A stretch of 64,000 nucleotides of DNA from Thermoplasmatales archaeon BRNA1 (GTDB lineage: Archaea; Thermoplasmatota; Thermoplasmata; Methanomassiliicoccales; Methanomethylophilaceae): NCBI GenBank assembly GCA_000350305.1, contig CP002916.1:558001-622000 (forward strand), in the 5' to 3' direction. Numbering within the stretch: the stretch's first letter is position 1; each line of letters opens with the position of its first letter. The notes below the pieces were generated by a model that worked only from the letters and a program-made list of their open reading frames with translations, was not told where the DNA came from and did not search any database. The position numbers were made by a program, and so were the translations under genes. This document shows positions 17,302 through 24,796 of the stretch, one piece after another.

Positions 17302-18000
17302 ATGGCAGACGCAAAGAAAGTTATCCGCCTTAACTACAAGGCATACCTGGCCGACAGCGAGAAGATGTACGACACGACCGATGAGGCCGCAGCCAAGGAT
17401 GCCGGAATCTACAACGAGAAGGTCTCCTACAAGCCCATGGCCTACATCGTCGGATCCAACAAGCTGTTCCCCGCCCTCGACAAGGCCATCGCCGACGCGA
17501 AGGTCGGAGAGGAGTTCACCGTCGAGATCCCCTGCGAGGAGGGTGCCGGAGTCAGGAACCCCAAGCTCCTCGAGACCCACTCCATCAACGAGTTCTACAA
17601 GGCGGAGATCATGCCCCAGCCCGGCATGACCGTCACCCTCGGAAACAAGACCGGAACCATCATGACCGTCGGAGCAGGACGTGTCAAGGTCGACTTCAAC
17701 AACCCCCTCGCCGGCCACGACCTCAAGTACGTCATGACCGTCACCGAGGAGATCACCGACGACGCCAAGAAGGCCGAGGCCATCGTCGAGGCCGACTTCG
17801 GACCCGCCGACGAGTTCAAGTTCGACTTCCCCGGAGAGAAGGTCACCGTCACCCTCCCCGAGATCACCAAGTTCCACCAAGAGTGGCCCGTCGCAAGGTT
17901 CAGGGTCGTCTCCGACCTCCGCGAGGCCTTCGGTGTCGACACCGTCGAGTTCGTGGAGATCTGGTCCGCTGCCAAGAAGGCAGACGACAAGAAAGAGTGA
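17302..18000 (+). CDS. FKBP-type peptidyl-prolyl isomerase (SlyD-like, with C-terminal extension)
   Basis: Cis-trans isomerisation of proline bonds and chaperone action, cytoplasmic. The N-terminal FKBP core with an inserted flap (IPCEEGAGVRNPKL, later QPGMTVTLGNKTGTI and NNPLAGHDLKY) is the archaeal long FKBP layout; about 75 further residues form a C-terminal domain. 232 residues. TATA at about 17240-17250, GGTGAT before the ATG at 17302. Followed by a strong terminator. Confidence 0.9.
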   Translation: MADAKKVIRLNYKAYLADSEKMYDTTDEAAAKDAGIYNEKVSYKPMAYIVGSNKLFPALDKAIADAKVGEEFTVEIPCEEGAGVRNPKLLETHSINEFYKAEIMPQPGMTVTLGNKTGTIMTVGAGRVKVDFNNPLAGHDLKYVMTVTEEITDDAKKAEAIVEADFGPADEFKFDFPGEKVTVTLPEITKFHQEWPVARFRVVSDLREAFGVDTVEFVEIWSAAKKADDKKE

Positions 18001-18010
18001 AAAAGGATTT

Positions 18011-18035
18011 AAGACAGGAGCAAATCTCCTGTCTT
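18011..18035 (+). terminator. Terminator after the FKBP gene
   Basis: Perfect 10-bp inverted repeat AAGACAGGAG / CTCCTGTCTT with loop CAAAT, 10 bases after the stop. Confidence 0.6.
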
Positions 18036-18068
18036 ATCCGATTTCGGAAAAACACCTTTAATCCAAAC

Positions 18069-18146
18069 GGACGAGTGGCCTAGTCTGGATATGGCGGCAG
18101 CCTCCTAAGCTGCAAGCCGGGGGTTCGAATCCCCTCTCGTCCGCCA
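18069..18146 (+). tRNA. tRNA-Arg (anticodon CCU)
   Basis: Acceptor stem GGACGAG/CTCGTCC, anticodon stem GCAGC/GCTGC with loop CTCCTAA (anticodon CCT), T arm with GGTTCGAAT, discriminator G, and CCA encoded at 18144-18146. No intron. Confidence 0.95.
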
Positions 18147-18539
18147 TACTTCTCTCCCCGATCTTCTCCTCCGGCAGGTTTTCCCCGTCGTTTCTGTGTC
18201 CATAAAATGAATTCAGATTGCTGTTGGATTAGTATGTCAATCTGGGATACGATTAAATATGATTCCAGGTAAAAATCCGATATTGGATTGACTCACTTTT
18301 CATACTATTAAAAGAGGATGGATTGTTCGCAATTCTCTTTATATACAAATCAAATAGATACGAAGACGTCGATTGTATCTCGCAACCAACGGTCGCGGGA
18401 TGCGGTGTGGCATTTCACTCAAACCGTTTACCCCAGGCTCGGGAGCGGATTGTCGCTCTCCTCTACGCGCCGTTTCCGAGCGACACCTATCACGGGGATC
18501 AAACCGATTATCCTGCTAAACACCGAGGGGATGAAACAC
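18147..18539 (+). promoter_or_regulatory. Intergenic region with promoter and long leader
   Basis: About 390 bases. The left part is AT-rich and without features I can name. A TATA box CTTTATATAC (about 18337-18346) predicts transcription from about 18370, which would give the zinc-ribbon gene a leader near 170 bases. That leader contains a small stem GAGCG-GATTGT-CGCTC. The frame of the downstream gene is open through the leader, but its composition there is not protein-like. Confidence 0.35.
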
Positions 18540-18983
18540 ATGTCCGGACACGATGGTTTTGCGACGACGGGTACCTCCGGTTCCGTCTACACCTGCGCCC
18601 TCTGCGGCCATAACTGGGTCTCACGCAAGGACAACGGTGTCCCGAAATCGTGTCCCAAGTGCCGTTCCACCGTGTGGAACAAGGACTACCACGTCTGCGA
18701 ATGCGTCCGCTGCGGCTACAAGTGGGGGAGCACCCACGAGAGGCCCTCCAGGTGCCCGGGTTGCCATACCACCAAGTGGGATGTGCCCGAGGATTCCGCC
18801 GGCAGGAAGAAGCACAGGCGCCCTGCCCGCGTATCCGTGACGCCCGACAAGGCGGAGGAGATCAACTGCCTCTACGATGCCGGCGAGAACATCACCGCGA
18901 TTGCCCGCCACACGGGGCTCTCGTTCTGCAAGGTCTTCTCGGTGATCTCGGACTCCCGCCCGAAGGAGCAGCTGAACATCTGA
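18540..18983 (+). CDS. Double zinc-ribbon / helix-turn-helix protein
   Basis: 147 residues. Two tandem zinc ribbons: CALCGHNW with SCPKC, then CVRCGYKW with RCPGC. They are followed by a basic linker and an HTH-like segment (ITAIARHTGLSFCKVFSVI). This suggests a DNA-binding regulator. The start at 18540 is chosen because GAGGGGAT lies 8 bases before it; ATG 18531 is an alternative. Confidence 0.7.
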   Translation: MSGHDGFATTGTSGSVYTCALCGHNWVSRKDNGVPKSCPKCRSTVWNKDYHVCECVRCGYKWGSTHERPSRCPGCHTTKWDVPEDSAGRKKHRRPARVSVTPDKAEEINCLYDAGENITAIARHTGLSFCKVFSVISDSRPKEQLNI

Positions 18984-19025
18984 CCCCGTCACGTTTATCT
19001 ACCCAGCGGGGTTGGGGAGGTCATC

Positions 19026-19283
19026 ATGCCAGACGAGAGATACGGCAAATGCGACGTATGCAGGTACTGTGTCCACGACGGCGACGACTGGGCCTGCATG
19101 ATCAACAACAAGGTGACCTCCGCAAAGGGGTCCTGCGAGCGGTACCGCCCCGGGACCTGCGAGAACTGCTCCCATGCCGAGATCGTCTTTGGCGTGGTCA
19201 AGTGCGGCCTCACCGGCGAGGAGACCGACGAGCTCAACGTCTGCAGCGATTACGACCCCTGCGGCCGCAACTCGCTTCAGTAA
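19026..19283 (+). CDS. Small protein with two identical-spacing cysteine repeats
   Basis: 85 residues with 10 cysteines. Two copies of the pattern CX2C-X11-C-X12-C-X2-Y are seen, at residues 9-40 and 45-76, an internal duplication that probably binds two metal ions. TATA (GTTTATCT, about 18992-18999) and GGAGGT before the ATG support expression. The 3' end overlaps the convergent gene by 7 bases. No family recognised. Confidence 0.7.
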   Translation: MPDERYGKCDVCRYCVHDGDDWACMINNKVTSAKGSCERYRPGTCENCSHAEIVFGVVKCGLTGEETDELNVCSDYDPCGRNSLQ

Positions 19284-20191
19284 GTGGCGGTCCTGCCGTT
19301 CCTCAGCTGCAGCGCATTCTTCACGCTGAGCTTGGCCTCGCCGCGTCCCGCGATGGCCTTCCTGGCGGAGTCCGGAACGCCGAAGTAGACGATGTTATCC
19401 GTGACACCGGTCAGGCCCTTCATGCTCTTCCTGACCCTGGCGTAGGAGTCCTGTAAAGAGGCCATGGACTGCTTCACGGTTTCGGCTATCTGGTACATGT
19501 TGGCGTCCATGTATTCCTTACGGTTCACGAAACGGTCGCAGGAGACCAGGAACGGGTTGAACGTGCCGTCGGTGTAATCGTCCTCGAGGTCGTCCACCGC
19601 ATCCATAACGTACACCGCGGAGGTGAGGGCTGTGAACAGTTCCCTGAGGTCCGGCGAATCGTCCTCCCCGGCGATGTCCCCGAGGGGCTCCGCAAGGTAT
19701 CTCCCGAACTCCCTTCCCATGAAGACTGCATCGGAGCATTCTTTGTGCTCCAGCTCCCTCAGTCTCGCGAATCCCTCCCCCACGGTCCTGTCGTACTCCG
19801 GGAACCTCTCCTCCGCCTTGGCGATGGCCTTGGAGAGGGTAAGGTCCACGAACCGGGTCCTGACCGAGGGCTTGTCCACCATATCGTCGTAGAGCTCCCA
19901 CTTCGTGAGGAGCATGGTGTATCCGGCCATGCTGCGGAAGATGTCCGAATCCGCCCTGGGATTCCTGAAAACGCACGCGGGTCCCTTGGGCGTGCAGTCG
20001 AAGTACATCGCATCCCCCCTGAGGGCCTCCAGGACGATCAGGTTGAACGTCATGTCGTAGTTGACCGCGGCCGTGGATGCCACCCCGTATCCGTCCTTCA
20101 GCTGGTGGCAGGTCTCGCAGTAGAACCTCTGATAGTCGCCGAGGTCCGTTGCGGACATGCGCTGATAGTACGGGATGGTGTATCCGAACAT
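19277..20191 (-). CDS. DUF5685-like family protein
   Basis: 304 residues starting MFGYTIPYYQ, with YCETCHQLKDGYG near residue 25, NYDMTFNL near 45 and DAVDDLEDDYTDGTFNPF near 205. I recognise this as the pattern of the DUF5685 family, best known from Firmicutes; that match is from memory. The Asp-rich motif and all-helical look recall isoprenoid-synthase folds, but function is unknown. MFGY at 20191 is used as start because a TATA (TTTTATCT, about 20214-20222) lies about 25 bases upstream; ATG 20203 is possible. It is divergent from the Cys-rich peptide and radical SAM genes. Confidence 0.65.
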   Translation of the reverse strand: MFGYTIPYYQRMSATDLGDYQRFYCETCHQLKDGYGVASTAAVNYDMTFNLIVLEALRGDAMYFDCTPKGPACVFRNPRADSDIFRSMAGYTMLLTKWELYDDMVDKPSVRTRFVDLTLSKAIAKAEERFPEYDRTVGEGFARLRELEHKECSDAVFMGREFGRYLAEPLGDIAGEDDSPDLRELFTALTSAVYVMDAVDDLEDDYTDGTFNPFLVSCDRFVNRKEYMDANMYQIAETVKQSMASLQDSYARVRKSMKGLTGVTDNIVYFGVPDSARKAIAGRGEAKLSVKNALQLRNGRTATY

Positions 20192-20319
20192 CGCACATAC
20201 CATCCCCCAACGGATAGATAAAAAGCGCGTTGCTGGCGCATAAAATCCCTACCCAATCATTCTTATATCTTAAAGCGGTTCGGGAAACTATTACGGCCAG
20301 CAATGGCTAGGGTGAGCAA

Positions 20320-20613
20320 ATGTCACAGTCTTTCGAAGACCTTATCGCCTCTTACATGAGCCAGTCCCCTTCCGCTTTCATGGCGGTCGCCATCGAGACC
20401 GGCGAGCCCGAAGTCAAAGATTACAACGCCCCCAAGAACGCTGAGATCGAGGGCGGAGACGGACTCTGCTACGACTGCTGCTGCGACGACAGGGGATGCT
20501 GCAAGACTCCCGCCCAGCACCTGGCCTGCGCCGCGATGCTCGTCGTCTGCGTGGTCTGCTGCTGTTACGTCACCGACGGATTCTTCGGTCTCTGGACCTA
20601 CTGGCCGTTCTGA
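20320..20613 (+). CDS. Cysteine-rich small peptide, candidate RiPP precursor
   Basis: 97 residues. The first ~48 residues are polar and acidic (leader-like, no Cys). The rest has 11 cysteines (positions 50, 53-55, 60, 61, 70, 77, 80-82), several in CCC or CC runs, and ends in an aromatic tail FFGLWTYWPF. Residues 68-84 are also hydrophobic enough for one membrane helix, so a small membrane metalloprotein is an alternative. TATA CTTATATC (about 20262-20269) and GGTGA before ATG 20320. Only 11 bases separate it from the radical SAM gene. Confidence 0.6.
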   Translation: MSQSFEDLIASYMSQSPSAFMAVAIETGEPEVKDYNAPKNAEIEGGDGLCYDCCCDDRGCCKTPAQHLACAAMLVVCVVCCCYVTDGFFGLWTYWPF

Positions 20614-20624
20614 TCCGGTAACGC

Positions 20625-21764
20625 ATGAACCGCTACCTGTCGGTCATTATCAAACCCACCCTAGCCTGCAATATGGCTTGCAGGCACTGCTACCATTCCC
20701 CGGAGGAGAGGTCCTCCGAGGGAAGGATATCTTTTGAGAGACTCGAGAAACTTTTCAGGATCGCTTCCCGCGACTACGAGTCCGTATGGTTCATATGGCA
20801 CGGAGGGGAGCCCCTCGAGCTCCCCCTGTCCTTCTGGAAGAAGGCCATCGAGCTGCAGGAGAAGTACTTCGGGAACCACACCTGCGGCAACACCATACAG
20901 ACCAACGGCCTGAACATCGACAGGAAGTTCCTGGAGTTCTGCAGGAAGAAGCAGATCAACATCGGCGTCTCCCACGAGGGACCCTACGACGACCTCCTCA
21001 GGACCGACTGCTCCAAGGTGGAGGATACCATCAGGAAGATGTCCGACAAGGGAAGGGTGTTCTCCGTCAGCTCCACCATATCCAAGGGCGACGAATCCTC
21101 CCAGCTGGAGATCTACCGCCACTTCAGCGACATCGGGACCTCGCTGAGCATGGTCCCCGTGATCCCCGCGGGGTGTGCCGCAGCCCACAGGGAACTGGTT
21201 CCCGATCCGGACGCATACATCAGGTCGAGCATCGAGGCCTTCGATGCCTGGCTGCACGACAGGGATACCGAGATGCCCCTCAGCCCCCACTTCCTCTACG
21301 TCATGTCAGCTCTGGGGGATCCCCAGCCCTCGGACTGCGCCCACAGCTCCTGCCTGACCAGGTGGGTCTGCCTGTACCCAAACGGCGACCTGTATCCCTG
21401 CGCCAAGGCGTGCCCTTCCTCGATGAAGCTCTGCAATATCGACTCCGTCAATGCGGTCCCCGAGGCATTCAGGACCGAGGGATTCGCGGAGATCCTGAAG
21501 GGGACCATCGCCCGCAGGGAGAAGTGCCAGAAGTGCGATGTCTACGACTACTGCCAGGGCGGATGCAGCATCGACGCCTATTACGAGGAAGGCATCGGGA
21601 ACAACGGGAACCCCTCCTGCCGGATCTTTAGGGAGGTCTTCCTCCACATCAAGAAGGAGATGGATTCCATCATCTCCGAGAAGAAGGACCTGTCCCAATA
21701 CAACAGGTTCGTCAGGGACGCGGTACTCGGGAAGCTGGTAAACCCCGTTATGCAGTCCCCGTGA
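20625..21764 (+). CDS. Radical SAM / SPASM-domain peptide-modifying enzyme
   Basis: 379 residues. The [4Fe-4S]-SAM motif CX3CX2C is at Cys15/19/22, followed by GGEP at 60-63. The C-terminal SPASM-type cluster region has CLYPNGDLYPCAKAC and CQKCDVYDYCQGGC. Architecture matches anaerobic sulfatase maturases and RiPP maturases (sactipeptide, thioether and related). The gene lies 11 bases after a Cys-rich peptide gene, the usual substrate position. No sulfatase gene is nearby. Actual chemistry is unknown. Confidence 0.88.
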   Translation: MNRYLSVIIKPTLACNMACRHCYHSPEERSSEGRISFERLEKLFRIASRDYESVWFIWHGGEPLELPLSFWKKAIELQEKYFGNHTCGNTIQTNGLNIDRKFLEFCRKKQINIGVSHEGPYDDLLRTDCSKVEDTIRKMSDKGRVFSVSSTISKGDESSQLEIYRHFSDIGTSLSMVPVIPAGCAAAHRELVPDPDAYIRSSIEAFDAWLHDRDTEMPLSPHFLYVMSALGDPQPSDCAHSSCLTRWVCLYPNGDLYPCAKACPSSMKLCNIDSVNAVPEAFRTEGFAEILKGTIARREKCQKCDVYDYCQGGCSIDAYYEEGIGNNGNPSCRIFREVFLHIKKEMDSIISEKKDLSQYNRFVRDAVLGKLVNPVMQSP

Positions 21765-21778
21765 TCTTTCATCGTACA

Positions 21779-21820
21779 TTACAGGTTACGCTGTAAATCG
21801 TAAAATCGTACTATAAATTG
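21779..21820 (+). promoter_or_regulatory. Palindrome and TATA-like box upstream of a decayed gene
   Basis: Inverted repeat TTACAG-GTTACG-CTGTAA (21779-21796) is followed by a TATA-like CTATAAAT (21811-21818). These may be leftover control elements of the remnant gene downstream. Confidence 0.3.
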
Positions 21821-21903
21821 TATGATGGAGCGCGCTCTTTCCGAAGGGCATCTGTCCGGACTGACAATCAGGGAGGGAATCGAGCCGTCATCGGTGGAGG
21901 TAG

Positions 21904-22116
21904 TTAGGTGCGGCCGCCGCGGAAACCTTCGGAAGCACAGATTCCGCGGTCATCAGATTCCCGTCTGCCGATCAGGCCGCTCCGAGGGAGGACGTCGCCA
22001 ATGCCCTCGGGATATCTGCCAGTCCCGTCGCAAACAGCATCAATTCTCTCAAGTCTTCAGGGCGTCTGATCAGGGCGGGGAGCAACAAGACCGGCCACTG
22101 GGAAGTCCGGGATTGA
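21904..22116 (+). pseudogene. Remnant of an ATP-binding regulator (RecG/AlbA-like C-terminal winged helix)
   Basis: Open for about 70 codons to TGA at 22114. The frame reads DVANALGISASPVANSINSL then GRLIRAGSNKTGHWEV, the characteristic C-terminal winged helix of COG2865-type ATP-binding proteins. The N-terminal and ATPase parts are absent, there is no start codon with Shine-Dalgarno, and the frame is blocked upstream by TAG (21901). The interval 21765-22142 holds nothing else I can support. Confidence 0.5.
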
Positions 22117-22142
22117 AAAGACCCAGATATGGGGAAATGGTT

Positions 22143-22526
22143 TCATTCGGTCCTGACGCCGATGGCGGAGACCATGATCTTGACGCCCTTCGGGAGGTTG
22201 GAGACCTCCACGCAGCTTCTGGCCGGGTAGGGCTCCCCGAAGTAATCCTTGTAAATCAGGTTCACGGTCTGGAAGTCCTCGATGTCGGTCAGGTACACGG
22301 TGACGGACACTATACCGTCCTTAGCGACATGTCCCGCCTCCAGGACTGCGATGACGTTCTTCAGGGCCTGGTTGGCCTGCTCTTCGATGGTCTCGCCGAC
22401 AGCACCGGTGTGGGGGTCGACGGGGATCTCGCCCGCGGTGAACACGAGGTTCCCGGCAGAGATTCCCTGGGAGTAGGGGCCCACCGCGAGGGGGGCTTCT
22501 TCGGTCTCGATTCTTTCGATGGCCAT
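22143..22526 (-). CDS. ridA: RidA family enamine/imine deaminase
   Basis: Hydrolyses reactive enamine/imine intermediates made by PLP enzymes. About 127 residues with family marks GPYSQG near the start, FTAGEIPVDP, NVIAVLEAAG-like helix and PARSCVEV (substrate-binding arginine). It ends the cysK-metA-ridA cluster, where PLP chemistry by CysK and MetY makes such a protector useful. ATG 22526 has AAGGA six bases upstream; ATG 22532, overlapping the metA stop, would add two residues. Confidence 0.92.
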   Translation of the reverse strand: MAIERIETEEAPLAVGPYSQGISAGNLVFTAGEIPVDPHTGAVGETIEEQANQALKNVIAVLEAGHVAKDGIVSVTVYLTDIEDFQTVNLIYKDYFGEPYPARSCVEVSNLPKGVKIMVSAIGVRTE

Positions 22527-22528
22527 GT

Positions 22529-23452
22529 TCATTCCTTTCCTACGTCGTTCAGGTCGAACGGCGTGTTCTGATAGATGTAGTAGTTCAGCCAGTTCCCGAA
22601 TATCAGGTTGGCGGTGCTCCTCCAGGTCATCAGCGGGTCCCTGGAGGGGTCGTCGTCGGGGAAGTAGTGGTAGGGTACGTGGGGGTTCATTCCCCTTCCA
22701 AGGTCCCTGTAGTACTCGTAGGACAGGGTCTTGGCGTCGTACTCCATGTGTCCGGTGATGAAAACCTGGTTGGCCTTCTCGCTGATCACTATGCCTACGC
22801 CCGCCTCATCGGAGACGGCGATGATGTGGAGGTGGGGGTTCTTGAGGATGTCCCTCGCCCTGACCTCGGTGTGGCGGGAGTGGGGGAACCAGAAGACGTC
22901 GTCGCATCCCCTAAGGAGGGGGTCGTCGCCGACCAGCGCCCTGTGGGGGAACACCCCGGACATCTTCTCTTCCAGGGGGTACTTGTCGACCCCGTAGTGG
23001 TGGTACAGTCCGGCCTGGGCACCCCAGCAGATGTGCATGGTGCTGAAGACGTTCTTTACGGACCAATCCATGATCTCGCAGAGCTCGTCCCAGTAGTCGA
23101 CCTCGCTGAAGTCGATGTTCTCCACGGGCGCCCCTGTGATGATGAGGCCGTCCCATTTCCTGTCCTTGACCTCGTCGAATGTGGCGTAGAACTTGTCCAG
23201 GTACTCCTGGGAGATGTTCTTGCTGACGTGGGTGGACATCTGCAGCAGGGTGACGTTGATCTGGAGAGGGGTGTTGGAGAGCAGCCTCATGATCTGGATC
23301 TCGGTCTCCACCTTGGTAGGCATGAGATTCAGGACGATGATCTCCAGGGGACGGATGTCCTGGGTGTCCGCCCTGTCCTGCCTCATGACGAAGAGGTTCT
23401 CCTCCTCGAGGACTGTGGCGGCGGGCAGGTCGTTAGGTACTTTGATCGGCAT
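22529..23452 (-). CDS. metA: Homoserine O-acyltransferase (MetA type)
   Basis: Activates homoserine by O-acylation for homocysteine synthesis. 307 residues of the HTS/MetA family: [13 protein letters not shown] near the N-terminus, the nucleophile cysteine in [16 protein letters not shown], and FPHSRHTEV followed by [10 protein letters not shown]. Many MetA proteins use acetyl-CoA, and the MetY-type enzyme at the window's left edge fits O-acetylhomoserine as product. It lies 20 bases after cysK and is followed with overlap by ridA. Confidence 0.94.
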
Positions 23453-23472
23453 TTTTCCCCTCCTTCCGTAGT

Positions 23473-24381
23473 TCAGTCGTATATCCCCGTGCTCACGTAC
23501 TTGTCGCCGCCGTCCGGGAGGATGGCCACGACCTTGGAGCCGGGGTGTCTCTGTGCGATCTCGATCGCCTTGAATACGTTCGCTCCCGCGGATATTCCGC
23601 AGAAGATCCCTTCTTCGCGGGCGAGCCTGCGGGCAGTTGCGACAGCGTCGTCACCCTTCACGGTCTCGATGGTGCCGACGACGTCCCTGTCAAGGTTCCC
23701 GGGGACGAAGTTCGCCCCGATGCCCTGTATCTTATGGGGCCCGGCGGACCCCGAGGAGACCAGTGCGCTCTCCGCGGGCTCTACGGCGATGACCTTCCCG
23801 TCGGATCCAGCATCCTTCAGCGCCCATGCGATACCCGAGGCGGTGCCTCCGGTCCCGAATCCCGCAACCACGAAGTCAACGTCGGGGAGGTCTGCGAGGA
23901 TCTCCCTTCCGGTGGTGGTGCGGTGGGCGAGGATGTTGGCGGGGTTGTCGAACTGTCCCGCGATGATCGAGTTGGGTGTGCATGCGCAGAGCTCGTTTGC
24001 CTTGTCGACGCTGCCCTGCATTCCGAGTTTCCCGGGGGTGAGGACGACCTCCGCCCCGTAGGCCTTCATGAGCGCTATGCGCTCCTTGGTCATCGTGTCG
24101 GGCATGACCATGACGGCCTTGTAGCCCCTCGCTGCGGCTATCATGGCGATAGCGATTCCGGTGTTCCCGGACGTGGGTTCGATGATGGTCCCTCCTGGGG
24201 ACAGTCTGCCCTTGGCCTCAGCATCGTTGATGATCGAGAGAACCGCACGGTCCTTGATGGACCCCCCGGGGTTTCCCCTCTCGATTTTCACATACACGGA
24301 GCTTCCCGCGGGAGACATCCTACCGAGGCGCACTAGGGGAGTGTTCCCTATGGTCTCGGTGATGCTGTTGAAGATTGCCAT
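23473..24381 (-). CDS. cysK: Cysteine synthase (O-acetylserine sulfhydrylase type)
   Basis: PLP enzyme forming cysteine from an activated serine and sulfide. 302 residues; PLP lysine in [10 protein letters not shown] (near residue 44), SGNTGIA for the substrate loop, [10 protein letters not shown] for phosphate binding. First gene of the cluster with metA and ridA; TATA-like TTATTAATAC (about 24403-24412) gives an almost leaderless start at 24381. Some archaeal members use O-phosphoserine; the sequence alone does not decide. Confidence 0.92.
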
Positions 24382-24508
24382 AACGAATCCATCGTCAATG
24401 GTTTATTAATACTATGCTTATCGGATGTGGGTGTTTTTAGTCGGATAAGAATATTGAGGGATTTATCTGCGGTCAAAGCGTTCGATCCAGGAAGACGGTC
24501 CCTTCTTC

Positions 24509-24670
24509 TTACAGTACTCTTTCGGACTCCTTGATGTCACTCCTTTCCGTCATTCCCCTGTTGAATGAAGAAATGCGGAGGAGTGTCTTCATCTCATCCG
24601 TCAGCCCAGATATGACGAAGAATGCCGCCACATGTTCTTCCTGGATTCCACAGGTAGGTCCCTCGACGAA
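24509..24670 (-). pseudogene. Possible short coding remnant
   Basis: The 415-base gap between cysK and the next exporter has no intact gene. On the minus strand a 53-codon open stretch without a proper start reads like protein (EEHVAAFFVISGLTDEMKT then LLRISSFNRGM). I cannot assign a family. The rest of 24382-24796 holds the cysK promoter and nothing else I can name. Confidence 0.25.
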
Positions 24671-24796
24671 TCACTTCAGGTTTCCATTAAAAGACCCAGA
24701 TGTCCAAAATCGACTGATGGGTTATCCCATTTCAAAAGCCGGCGTTCCGTACGGCATGACGTTAACCGTAAAAACGGGGAACATATAGCGCCCATC

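Noticed and set aside
20303-20330. Alternative upstream ATG (20303) for the Cys-rich peptide
   Set aside because: It is out of frame with the peptide, and the GGTGA before ATG 20320 is well placed.
24531-24788. 85-codon plus-strand frame upstream of the second DHA2 exporter
   Set aside because: No recognisable domain or ribosome site; the opposite strand reads slightly more like a remnant.
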